A program made the position numbers and the translations under genes. Under the pieces are notes generated by a model. The model was not told the DNA's origin and ran no database searches. It saw only the letters and a program-made list of their open reading frames with translations. Below are positions 49,957-58,524 of a stretch of 64,000 nucleotides of DNA, piece after piece. Origin of the DNA: UBA1227 sp045629305 (GTDB taxonomy: Bacteria; Bacillota; Clostridia; Oscillospirales; Acutalibacteraceae); contig JAZQQZ010000002.1 of NCBI GenBank assembly GCA_045629305.1, forward strand, positions 1-64,000, given 5' to 3'. Position 1 is the stretch's first letter. The number at the start of each line of letters is the position of its first letter.

Positions 49957-51607
49957 AGCACTTACCAAAACTTTTGTCAAGTCAATAAGTATGAGTAAAC
50001 CGGCGACAAAGCGCGCTCGTCTCACAATGGGCGCTTTGGTTGCCATTGTCGTCTTGTGTATTTTTATTCCGGTTGCAATTTTCTGCGCCGTTGGCACGTA
50101 CGCTCTGACAGAGGGCCTATCGTTCTTCGGTTTGCAGGATCTCGGAATTGCACTTGTGTTCCATTTGATTTGTCTTTTCACCCTGTTTTTCGGCTTCAAT
50201 GTTATTTTTAACGAGTTCTATTTCTCATCAGACATTGACTTCGTCAGGCCTTGGCCTGTCAGGGCGTGGCAGCTCGTCGGCGCGAAGTTTACTGTTTCTT
50301 ATTACGTTGACAACGCGATGCAAATCCTTATGGTTATCGCGTCAATCGCGGGCTTCATCGTTAAGATGAGACCGGGTGCGATGTCCTGGATTTCAAGCAT
50401 TATTGCAACTATTACGCTTCCAATTGTTCCACTTTGCTATTGTGGAATTATCTCAATTCTTGTTATGAGGTTTTCTAAGATAATAAGAAATAAGGAAGCG
50501 GTACAGAGATTATCTGGATTTGTAACAGCGGGACTCCTTATCCTCTTTGCGTTGATATTCAAGATCCTTTCAGCTAAGGGAATGGATGCCGTTCAGTTCT
50601 TCTTTACGACGGAGAATAGCCCGTTTGTAGAATATATGAATCGTATTTTCCCAACGATTCATTTCATCTCACGAGCTATAGCATACGGTTCAATTTCAGA
50701 TCTTCTTATATACATTCTTATCAATATAGCCTTCGTTGCACTTCTTCTTATGCTCGCAGAGTTTCTCTATTTTGATGGACTTGTTAACCTTGCGAACAAC
50801 AAGAAGAACAAGGGCCGTTCAATGGAGAAGATGCTTGAGGCATCAGTTATGAAGACTCCTTTCAAAGCATATCTTTTGAAGGAACTTCGAATTCTTGTTC
50901 GTACACCGGCATTCTTTACAAATTCAGTTGTTGTAAATCTCTTGTGGCCGATATTTATAATTGTAATCTTAAAGTTCCAGACTTATGATGCATCAATACC
51001 GGCACTTCGAATTTACAATATGAATGCACCGAAAACTGTAGGATTCTTCCTGATAGTTGGTTCTGTAGTATTCTCACTCATCATGACCGCTATCAACTCA
51101 CTCAGTTCAAATGCTATTTCCCGTGAGGGAAAGCATTTCCAGTTTATGAAATATATCCCAATGACATATGATACACAGTGGGATATTAAGGTGCTTATCT
51201 CTGTTGTTATGACCTATGCTGGTCTTTGGATTTACCTTCTTCCACTTGCAATTATTGTACGTGTTAAGATCGCATATCTACTTGTGGCGATGGCATTGTC
51301 GTTCTTGTCAGTTACCTTTGTTTCGTACTTTGGTCTATATCTCGACAGCGTACAGCCTAAGCTTGTATGGGATGACGAGATGTCAGTAGTAAGAGAGAAT
51401 ACAAACGTAGCACTCAATATGGGAATCACACTTCTCATATCACTCATACTTGGAGCGGGCGCATATTTCTTTTTCGCTTTCTTCAAAGTAAGACTTGTAC
51501 TTCTCTCACTGATATTATTTGTAATTCTTGCACTGCTCAATATATTCGCAATACTGGAGAGTAGTAGACGAGGAAAAATTAATATCGCAACTCAAGAAGA
51601 GATGTAA
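49943..51607 (+). CDS. ABC exporter permease (YthQ-like)
   Basis: 554 residues with about twelve to fourteen membrane helices in two blocks, joined by a basic segment at about 285-305 (NNKKNKGRSMEKM). The LRILVRTPAFF and FQFMKYIPMTYDTQ segments recall the two-halved Firmicute exporters of the putative ABC exporter family. Substrate unknown. It overlaps the ATPase gene by 14 bases and ends at a strong terminator. Confidence 0.82.
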   Translation: MKTYKALTKTFVKSISMSKPATKRARLTMGALVAIVVLCIFIPVAIFCAVGTYALTEGLSFFGLQDLGIALVFHLICLFTLFFGFNVIFNEFYFSSDIDFVRPWPVRAWQLVGAKFTVSYYVDNAMQILMVIASIAGFIVKMRPGAMSWISSIIATITLPIVPLCYCGIISILVMRFSKIIRNKEAVQRLSGFVTAGLLILFALIFKILSAKGMDAVQFFFTTENSPFVEYMNRIFPTIHFISRAIAYGSISDLLIYILINIAFVALLLMLAEFLYFDGLVNLANNKKNKGRSMEKMLEASVMKTPFKAYLLKELRILVRTPAFFTNSVVVNLLWPIFIIVILKFQTYDASIPALRIYNMNAPKTVGFFLIVGSVVFSLIMTAINSLSSNAISREGKHFQFMKYIPMTYDTQWDIKVLISVVMTYAGLWIYLLPLAIIVRVKIAYLLVAMALSFLSVTFVSYFGLYLDSVQPKLVWDDEMSVVRENTNVALNMGITLLISLILGAGAYFFFAFFKVRLVLLSLILFVILALLNIFAILESSRRGKINIATQEEM

Positions 51608-51610
51608 ATA

Positions 51611-51645
51611 AAAAGGACTCAGAAATTTCTGAGTCCTTTTTTTTA
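51611..51645. terminator. Bidirectional intrinsic terminator
   Basis: A 12-bp perfect stem (51611-51622 with 51629-51640) is followed by eight or more T residues, between convergent permease and P-ATPase genes. Confidence 0.88.
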
Positions 51646-53610
51646 TTTCTTTAGTATTCTAAGTGAGTTAAGTACTGCAAGTACCATTACACCGACATCT
51701 CCGAATACTGCGAACCACATCGATGCAACACCGACGATTCCAAGTAGGAGAAGCAATGCTTTTACTGCGAGAGCTGCGATGATGTTCTGAGATGCGATTT
51801 TCTTCGTCTCAAGAGCAACATATACGGCGTCGGCAATCTTGGATGGGGAATCATCCATGATTACAACATCGGCGGCTTCAATGGCGGCATCTGAACCTAC
51901 GCCGCCCATTGCAATGCCGATATCGGCACGCGCAAGAACTGGTGCGTCGTTGGTACCGTCGCCGACAAAGGCGACTGAGCCTGCGACGTTACCCATTCGA
52001 AGAAGTTCTTCAAATGCGTCAATCTTCTCATCTGGGAGAAGTTCAGCATAATATTTTTCAATACCAAGTGATTTCGCAACTGATGAAGCGATATGCGAGT
52101 TGTCACCTGTGAGCATTGCTGTATGCTCAATACCAAGATTCTTGAGATATGTGATTGCGTCGCGAGCATCGCTCTTTATCTCGTCTGAGATGACGAGATA
52201 ACCGACGAATTCACCATCAGCTGCAATATAGATTTTGGTGCCAAGCACAGCACTCTCTGTGAAACTTACACCTGCTGCACGCATCAGCTTGGTGTTTCCG
52301 GCAAGGAGTAGATGCTTGCCGACAACAGCGCTTATGCCGTGTCCAGGAATCTCTTTATATTCTGAAATCTGTGACTTGTCAATGTGCTTGCCACCGGTCT
52401 CATAGTAGATATGCATGATTGATTTTGCAATCGGATGATTGGACTGGCATTCAGCGAAAGCTGCAAGTCTAAGAAGTTGCGAATCGGAGAATCCATTTGC
52501 TGAAGATACTTGAGTTACAGCAAAGTTTCCTTTGGTAAGTGTACCTGTTTTATCAAATACAATTGTGTCGAGATTGGTAAGTGTTTCGAGATAATTGCCT
52601 CCCTTTATAAGCACGCCTTTAGATGAGGCCTTGCCAAGTCCACCAAAGAAGGTGAGAGGGATAGAAATAACAAGCGCACAAGGGCAAGAGATTACAAGGA
52701 ATACAAGTGCTCTATATATCCATGTGGTCCAATTCTTTGTAATGATGCTTGGAATGATTGCAATGAGAAGAGCAATCGCACATACAATTGGTGTATAGAA
52801 TTTAGAGAACTTAGTGATGAATTGCTCTGATGGAGCCTTTTTCTCGCTGGCTTCTGTGACAAGACGAGTTATCTTAGCTGCTGTTGTATCATCATAAGCT
52901 TTAGTTACACGAACTGAAATTGCGCCATCTGTGCATATATATCCGGCGAGAACATCGGCTCCCTCGAATACGCGGCGAGGAACCGATTCTCCAGTCATGC
53001 ATGATGTATCGATGAGAGATTCACCTGTATTTACAATACCATCAAGAGGAATTTTCTCACCTGGATATACCTCAATAATTTCGCCAACTTTTACATCGCG
53101 TGGATGGAGGTCGATGTCCTCGCCACGTCTTACATGTGCAATATCTGGGCGGATATTCATAAGAGATGCGATATCTCTTTTAGATTTATCAAGGGCAATA
53201 TCAGTTAAGAATTCTCCAATCTGATAGAGAAGCATAACTACAACTGCCTCTGGATATGAGCCAACAATGAATGCGCCAATCGTTGAGATTGACATAAGGA
53301 AATGCTCATCAAGGAATTCTTTATGAGCAATCTTGCCTGCGGCTTTAAGGATTACATCATACCCTAAAATGAGATATGCGATGATTAGCAGTGGAAGACC
53401 TGCCCATATGGTCTTTTTTATTACCTTTATTAAGATAAATCCAATAATGAACACGACAAAGCCAATTAGAACTCTAAGCAAGAAAGCTTTCTGTTCCTTG
53501 GTTATCATTCTAAAATTGATTTTTGGCATCTTAAGATTTGATTTATCAATTTTGATTTTTTTAATGTCCAATTTCTGGATATTAGGTTTTTTCTTATCCA
53601 AATTAGTCAT
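51643..53610 (-). CDS. Heavy-metal P1B-type ATPase, Zn/Cd type
   Basis: 655 residues, an ATP-driven metal efflux pump of the inner membrane. Present are the actuator TGES, the membrane CPC in SCPCALV, the phosphorylated Asp in DKTGTLTKG, the HP pair in SNHPIAKS, and GDGTNDAPVLA. The last helices (AALAVKALLLLLG then DVGVMVLAVLNSLRIL) have the Lys and Asp typical of Zn/Cd/Pb (P1B-2) pumps. The usual N-terminal metal-binding CxxC domain is absent; about 45 Lys-rich residues take its place. Last gene of the rlmD-symporter-mtnN-ATPase unit. Confidence 0.93.
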   Translation of the reverse strand: MTNLDKKKPNIQKLDIKKIKIDKSNLKMPKINFRMITKEQKAFLLRVLIGFVVFIIGFILIKVIKKTIWAGLPLLIIAYLILGYDVILKAAGKIAHKEFLDEHFLMSISTIGAFIVGSYPEAVVVMLLYQIGEFLTDIALDKSKRDIASLMNIRPDIAHVRRGEDIDLHPRDVKVGEIIEVYPGEKIPLDGIVNTGESLIDTSCMTGESVPRRVFEGADVLAGYICTDGAISVRVTKAYDDTTAAKITRLVTEASEKKAPSEQFITKFSKFYTPIVCAIALLIAIIPSIITKNWTTWIYRALVFLVISCPCALVISIPLTFFGGLGKASSKGVLIKGGNYLETLTNLDTIVFDKTGTLTKGNFAVTQVSSANGFSDSQLLRLAAFAECQSNHPIAKSIMHIYYETGGKHIDKSQISEYKEIPGHGISAVVGKHLLLAGNTKLMRAAGVSFTESAVLGTKIYIAADGEFVGYLVISDEIKSDARDAITYLKNLGIEHTAMLTGDNSHIASSVAKSLGIEKYYAELLPDEKIDAFEELLRMGNVAGSVAFVGDGTNDAPVLARADIGIAMGGVGSDAAIEAADVVIMDDSPSKIADAVYVALETKKIASQNIIAALAVKALLLLLGIVGVASMWFAVFGDVGVMVLAVLNSLRILKK

Positions 53611-53619
53611 CCTTTGTGA

Positions 53620-54294
53620 TTAGAATTTATAAAGCATATCCTCGATAAGCTTGAATGCTTTAGCAGAGGATTTGATTACATTTTCATTGAAATCGCCGCC
53701 ATCTCCGTCAAATGTATCACTGATACATTTGATTGAAAATGCACGCACACCGTTCATATATGATGTGCGGGCAATTGCAGCGATTTCCATATCGCAGATG
53801 TTGCAGCCGAGATTATAAAGATTAATTTTGTCCTGTGTCTCCCATACGAAACGGTCGCCACTTGCAACAACTGCATCGCGAAGTGTCGGGTAAAGACCCT
53901 TCGCGAACTCTACGAGCTCCTTATCAAGAGGGATGAATTCGTCTTCGAATTCCTCATATTGATGGAGCTTAACTGGATCGATTGGAGATACATCATAATC
54001 GTGATTGATTGCTTTGGTTACAACAAAGAGGTCATCAACTTTAAGTGTGCGATCAAGTGCACCGGTTACGCCGAAGTTCAAAATGATTTCAACATCAAAT
54101 TTGGTAATAAGAAATTGAGTTGCAGCGGATGCATCAATTTCTCCATAACCTGATTTGATTGCGTATACTTCGTTATCATTTACTTTGAAGCTATATACTT
54201 CTTTCTGTCCAATCTGTAATACTTCAATTTCAAAATCGCTTTCAAGGAAAGCTTTAAGTTCTCTTGCTATAGCAATTACAATTCCGATTTTCAT
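53620..54294 (-). CDS. mtnN: MTA/SAH nucleosidase family protein
   Basis: 224 residues, a nucleoside phosphorylase-fold hydrolase that cleaves the adenine from methylthioadenosine and S-adenosylhomocysteine. Signatures are IGIVIAIARELK, GVTGALD (family GxAG), VASGDRF, DMEIAAIA (ribose-contact Met-Glu) and SDTFDGDGG, which contains the catalytic Asp. The Gly-x-Ala-Gly region is slightly altered. Cotranscribed between the symporter and the P-ATPase. Confidence 0.85.
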   Translation of the reverse strand: MKIGIVIAIARELKAFLESDFEIEVLQIGQKEVYSFKVNDNEVYAIKSGYGEIDASAATQFLITKFDVEIILNFGVTGALDRTLKVDDLFVVTKAINHDYDVSPIDPVKLHQYEEFEDEFIPLDKELVEFAKGLYPTLRDAVVASGDRFVWETQDKINLYNLGCNICDMEIAAIARTSYMNGVRAFSIKCISDTFDGDGGDFNENVIKSSAKAFKLIEDMLYKF

Positions 54295-54304
54295 AAATTT
54301 CTCC

Positions 54305-55882
54305 TTATTTTCTGAGTGTATCTTTATCTAAAAGTCTAAATCTGTCTGCAGCGAGAAGGAGCATAGCTTGTCCGCCGAGAAGATCTGTAGGTGTCTCTAT
54401 AAAGTCGAGAAGTACATTCATAGCTATGATGATTCCGAGTCCTTCAACTGGAATACCAAGTTGTGCGAAAAGTACAGCGAAACTTGCAAGTGCTCCGCCA
54501 GGAATAGGTGGCGTAGCAATGCAAAGGATAACGCTGACGAGTAATGCAGTTATGAACCAAGTAAGAGAAGTTGGTACTTGGTACATATCAGCGCAGAATA
54601 TTGCTGTTGAATAGAAAAGCAATGCAACTGTCGGTTTGTAAACAACTTGTCCGAAAGGAAGACCGAAGTTCGCAAGATTTTTCTTAATTCCGTACTTGTT
54701 GATACATGTATCAAGGTTCTCTGAGAAAGCGGCTGCTGAAGAAGCGGTTGTGAAACCGATGATGAATGTTGGAAGCGCTTTCTTTACGAATACTTTTACA
54801 GGTACTCTAAGCTTAATGCATACCAGTAAAATATAAATGATTATTATCAACGCAATACCAATTATGTTGACGAGAATGAATTTCCAAGAAGTCGCAGTTG
54901 TAGAGATCTCATCAAGAAGAATGATATCGAGTATGTTACCGAATACGAAGAACGGAACAAGTCTACGAATGAAATTCATAATAACTTGTACAAGGTAATA
55001 AATCTGTTCTGCAATAACGGCAACATTTTGAGTTTTTTCTCCGATGAAAATCATTGCGATACCAATTGTAATTCCAAGGAAGAGAATTTGGAGCGTGTTG
55101 CCTTCAGCAAACGGTGTGAAGATGTTAGAAGGCACAGCTCCGATAATCATTTCAAAGACATCAGAAAAACTGCTGAAATCAACTGAGCCGCCTCCTATAA
55201 AGGAGAAGAAAGGTATAGATGCTATTGCAGTAATGGTAGTTAAGGCAAACGTAAAGACAATATATCTTCCGGCGAGTTTCTTACCAAGTACGTTAAATGT
55301 GGACGCATCACCAATACTATAAATACCCCAGATAATAGCGAAGAAAATCATAGGGCTAGATATAGCTGAAAGGAGATTAGTAAATGTTGTAAGGAGTGGA
55401 GAGAAGACACCTTCATTGATGAAGGTTGCTACATTCTCTGGTGCGCGCCTAAGTAACAATCCGCATACAATTGCCAAAGCGATAGCGATGAATAACTGAC
55501 ACCACTGTGGAACAGTTTTCTTGTTGGTTGTATATGAGATGACATTTATTCCTCTTGAATATCTCCAAATAGGGAGAACATCCATAGAGGATAGCGCGCT
55601 TCGCATAGCAAGCGATGTTGACTCAGTATCGTCGCCTTTGGCGTATGGGTCAAACATCTGCTCGCGCACTTCTATTACAACATGATTCTTTCCGAAACTA
55701 TTATATGTCTTGAGAACAAATTCCTGCTTATCGCCAAACTTGTCACGGAAACGCAAGAGTGTCTCCTCAACGCCAAGTTTAACCTTTAAGACATCTTTCT
55801 CGTCAATATTGATTTTTTCATAATACTTATCGACTTCCAAAATGGCGGCATCGATAGTTTCGAGTGTTAATAAACCTTCCAT
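54305..55882 (-). CDS. Dicarboxylate/amino-acid symporter with N-terminal GHKL-like domain
   Basis: 525 residues. From about residue 125 it is a DAACS-type Na+(H+)-coupled carrier with eight helices plus re-entrant hairpins; motifs include TASSAAAFSENL (family serine-rich loop), PFG and IPGGALASFAVL. Residues 1-110 look like an RsbW-type HATPase domain: LKVKLGVEETLLRFRDKFG aligns with the N-box helix but has Arg in place of Asn, and IEVREQMFDPY aligns with the family DxGxxFDP strand. The domain appears unable to bind ATP. Such a fusion is unusual. Substrate unknown. Ten bases separate it from rlmD and from mtnN. Confidence 0.82.
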   Translation of the reverse strand: MEGLLTLETIDAAILEVDKYYEKINIDEKDVLKVKLGVEETLLRFRDKFGDKQEFVLKTYNSFGKNHVVIEVREQMFDPYAKGDDTESTSLAMRSALSSMDVLPIWRYSRGINVISYTTNKKTVPQWCQLFIAIALAIVCGLLLRRAPENVATFINEGVFSPLLTTFTNLLSAISSPMIFFAIIWGIYSIGDASTFNVLGKKLAGRYIVFTFALTTITAIASIPFFSFIGGGSVDFSSFSDVFEMIIGAVPSNIFTPFAEGNTLQILFLGITIGIAMIFIGEKTQNVAVIAEQIYYLVQVIMNFIRRLVPFFVFGNILDIILLDEISTTATSWKFILVNIIGIALIIIIYILLVCIKLRVPVKVFVKKALPTFIIGFTTASSAAAFSENLDTCINKYGIKKNLANFGLPFGQVVYKPTVALLFYSTAIFCADMYQVPTSLTWFITALLVSVILCIATPPIPGGALASFAVLFAQLGIPVEGLGIIIAMNVLLDFIETPTDLLGGQAMLLLAADRFRLLDKDTLRK

Positions 55883-55892
55883 AAAATTTCCT

Positions 55893-57038
55893 TCAGTTAC
55901 GCCTTCCTTCTTCTGCCTTATTCCGCGACATCAAGACCACCGTCTCCACATGCGCGGTGTGTGGGAACATGTCGACTGGTTGGATTTTTTCTACGACATA
56001 TTCAGTCGTGCTAGTGAGATAGAGGAGATCGCGGGCGAGGGTCTCTGGGTTGCAGGAGACGTAGACGACGCGCTCTGGTGAGAGCGCGGCAACCGCATTG
56101 AGGAATTCCTCGGTAGAACCCGCACGCGGCGGATCCATCAATACAACATCGAGATGCTCACCGCTTTCGGCGAGGCCGTTGATAAAATCGGTGGCATCTG
56201 CATTGTAAAAATAAATATTTTTAACATCATTTGCTTTGGCATTTGAAATAGCATCTTTGACTGCTGATTTTTCAAGTTCAACACCAATGACATCTTTTGC
56301 ACCGTTCTTGGCTGCGATTATTCCTATTGTGCCCGTGCCGCAGTAAGCGTCAAGGGCTCTTTCATTTCCAGTGAAACCAGCGAATTTGATTGCTGTTTTA
56401 TAAAGTTTCTCGGTCTGCTGCGGATTTATCTGGTAGAAACTTTTTGCCGAGATTCTAAATGTGCATCCGAGCAGCTCATCCTCGATATATCCCTTTCCAT
56501 AAAGGACAGTTTCTCGGTCACCAAGGACCAGATTTGTCTCATAAGGATTTATGTTGTGAATGATGGTTGTGATTTCTGGATGCTCTTCCCTCAGCGCTTT
56601 TACGAAATTGTTCTTTGCTGGAAGAATAGGAGATTCCGTGACAACAACAACCATAATTTGATTTGTCTTAAATCCACGTTTTACAAGGACATGTCTAGGT
56701 ATAAATTTAAAATCTTTGCAAAGTTTTCGTATAGTGACTATGATTTCATCAGCTTTTTTATCTTCTATATTGCAGGAGTCCACGGATACAATCTTATGGC
56801 TGTTTGATTGATATACACCAGATATAATTTTACCTGCACGTTTATCATACCCAAAAGCAGCTTGCACCTTATTGCGATAATGATATGGATAATACATGCC
56901 AATAATTGGCTCTATTTCTCCAAATATGGATAAGTATTTTTCCTCCAGCCTTTGCTTATACTGGAGTTGCTCGTCATATGGCAGGTCAAGTTGGCAGCCA
57001 CCACATTTTTTATAATGTTTGCAAATCTTTTTATCCAT
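55893..57038 (-). CDS. RlmD/TrmA-family 23S rRNA (uracil-5-) methyltransferase, TRAM-less
   Basis: 381 residues from the ATG at 57038, preceded by AGGAGC; the frame is open 15 codons further. The Fe-S motif CKHYKKCGGC (C-x5-C-x2-C) starts the protein directly, with no TRAM domain, and a fourth Cys occurs in SVDSCN. The SAM-binding DAYCGTGTIG, the DPPRAG motif and the catalytic Cys in VSCNPETLARD are intact. It methylates a uracil in RNA. It is divergent from the TRAM-bearing paralogue at 57127, so the two may have different target bases. First gene of a four-gene minus-strand unit. Confidence 0.88.
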   Translation of the reverse strand: MDKKICKHYKKCGGCQLDLPYDEQLQYKQRLEEKYLSIFGEIEPIIGMYYPYHYRNKVQAAFGYDKRAGKIISGVYQSNSHKIVSVDSCNIEDKKADEIIVTIRKLCKDFKFIPRHVLVKRGFKTNQIMVVVVTESPILPAKNNFVKALREEHPEITTIIHNINPYETNLVLGDRETVLYGKGYIEDELLGCTFRISAKSFYQINPQQTEKLYKTAIKFAGFTGNERALDAYCGTGTIGIIAAKNGAKDVIGVELEKSAVKDAISNAKANDVKNIYFYNADATDFINGLAESGEHLDVVLMDPPRAGSTEEFLNAVAALSPERVVYVSCNPETLARDLLYLTSTTEYVVEKIQPVDMFPHTAHVETVVLMSRNKAEEGRRN

Positions 57039-57126
57039 AATTTTTGCTCCTAAAAATCCAATTATTATTCTATCATAAATCAATCCAATATGGTATTATT
57101 TTACATATATTATTTAGGAGTTTTTT

Positions 57127-58452
57127 ATGCTTAATAAAAATGACGAGGTAAATTTAATCATTGATGGTATGACTGCTGAAGGTGAGGGAGTGGCTCATCT
57201 TGACGGTCAGGCGATTTTTGTTCGCGGAACGGTTGTGGGCGATGAGATTATCGCTCACATAATTCTTGCTAAGAAAAATTATGCAGTTGCAAAGCTCACA
57301 AAAATCATTACGCCATCGCCTGACCGCATAGAATCAGACTGTCCTGTATCAGATAAGTGCGGTGGATGTTCATATAGGCAGATGTCATATGAAGCAGAAC
57401 TTAGAATTAAGCAGCAAAAAGTTGAAGACGCCTTTAAAAGAATAGGCCATTTAGATATAGAAGTTGACAAAATAATCGGTAGTAAAACTGAAGGTTATAG
57501 AAATAAGGCCCAGTATCCAGTGGCAAGAGATACAAGAGATGATAGCCTTCTCATTGGATTTTATGCATGGAATACCCATAGGATTGTCCCTTGTAGAGAC
57601 TGCAGATTACAGGATCCAGTATTTAAAAACATCGTTGATATAGTTGCAAATTGGGCAGAGAAAAACGGCATTTATTGTATAAGGCATATCTATGTTCGCA
57701 GAGCACATTTTACGGGCGAAATTATGGTTTGCCTTGTAATAAATGAAGATGGTATAGATAAAAAAGAAGAGCTCATAAATGAGCTCGCAGAAAAAATCGA
57801 AAATGTTAAAACTATACTTCTAAATATCAATAAAAAGGACACGAATGTCATACTTGGAAGCGAGTGTAAGATGCTTCTTGGAGATGGCTATATAAACGAC
57901 AAATTATTAGAAAAAACCTTTAGAATTTCGCCACTTTCGTTCTATCAAGTCAACAGTGAACAATGTGAAGTACTTTATTCTAAAGCGGCAGAATTTGCCC
58001 ATCTTACGGGCTCTGAGACACTTTTGGATCTTTACTGTGGTACAGGAACAATCGGTCTTACAATGGCGTGTAAAGTAAAACACCTTGTCGGGGTTGAAAT
58101 CGTTCCAGAAGCTGTCGAAGATGCAAGAAAAAATGCAGAAATTAATGGAATAGAAAATGCAGAATTTTATTGTGGAGATGCAGGCAAAATTACAAAGGAT
58201 TTATCTATAAATCCAGATGTAATTTTGATTGATCCACCACGAAAAGGAATGTCTGAAGAACTCGTTTCCACTGTCGTAGAAATGAAGCCAGACAGGGTGG
58301 TCTATGTCTCATGTGATCCAGCAACTCTTGCACGTGACTGCGCACGTTTTGCAACACTCGGTTACACTGTCTCCCGTGCATGCCCGGTAGACATGTTCCC
58401 TCGCACCGCGCATGTGGAGACAGTATGTCTTCTAATAAAAAATCTTTACTAA
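57127..58452 (+). CDS. rlmD: RlmD-family 23S rRNA (uracil-5-) methyltransferase with TRAM domain
   Basis: 441 residues. An N-terminal TRAM domain (about 1-65, GMTAEGEGVAHLDGQAIFV) is followed by the Fe-S motif CPVSDKCGGC and a later CRDC. The methyltransferase core has LYCGTGTIGL, IDPPRKGM and the catalytic Cys in VSCDPATLARD. Firmicute homologues methylate U747 and/or U1939 of 23S rRNA. It starts 88 bases from its divergent TRAM-less paralogue. GGAG precedes the start. Confidence 0.92.
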   Translation: MLNKNDEVNLIIDGMTAEGEGVAHLDGQAIFVRGTVVGDEIIAHIILAKKNYAVAKLTKIITPSPDRIESDCPVSDKCGGCSYRQMSYEAELRIKQQKVEDAFKRIGHLDIEVDKIIGSKTEGYRNKAQYPVARDTRDDSLLIGFYAWNTHRIVPCRDCRLQDPVFKNIVDIVANWAEKNGIYCIRHIYVRRAHFTGEIMVCLVINEDGIDKKEELINELAEKIENVKTILLNINKKDTNVILGSECKMLLGDGYINDKLLEKTFRISPLSFYQVNSEQCEVLYSKAAEFAHLTGSETLLDLYCGTGTIGLTMACKVKHLVGVEIVPEAVEDARKNAEINGIENAEFYCGDAGKITKDLSINPDVILIDPPRKGMSEELVSTVVEMKPDRVVYVSCDPATLARDCARFATLGYTVSRACPVDMFPRTAHVETVCLLIKNLY

Positions 58453-58524
58453 TAAGGTAAAATTATGATATATTATTTTAGCAATTTATGTATTTATAAA
58501 TAGATTTTATTATAAAGGGAGTAT

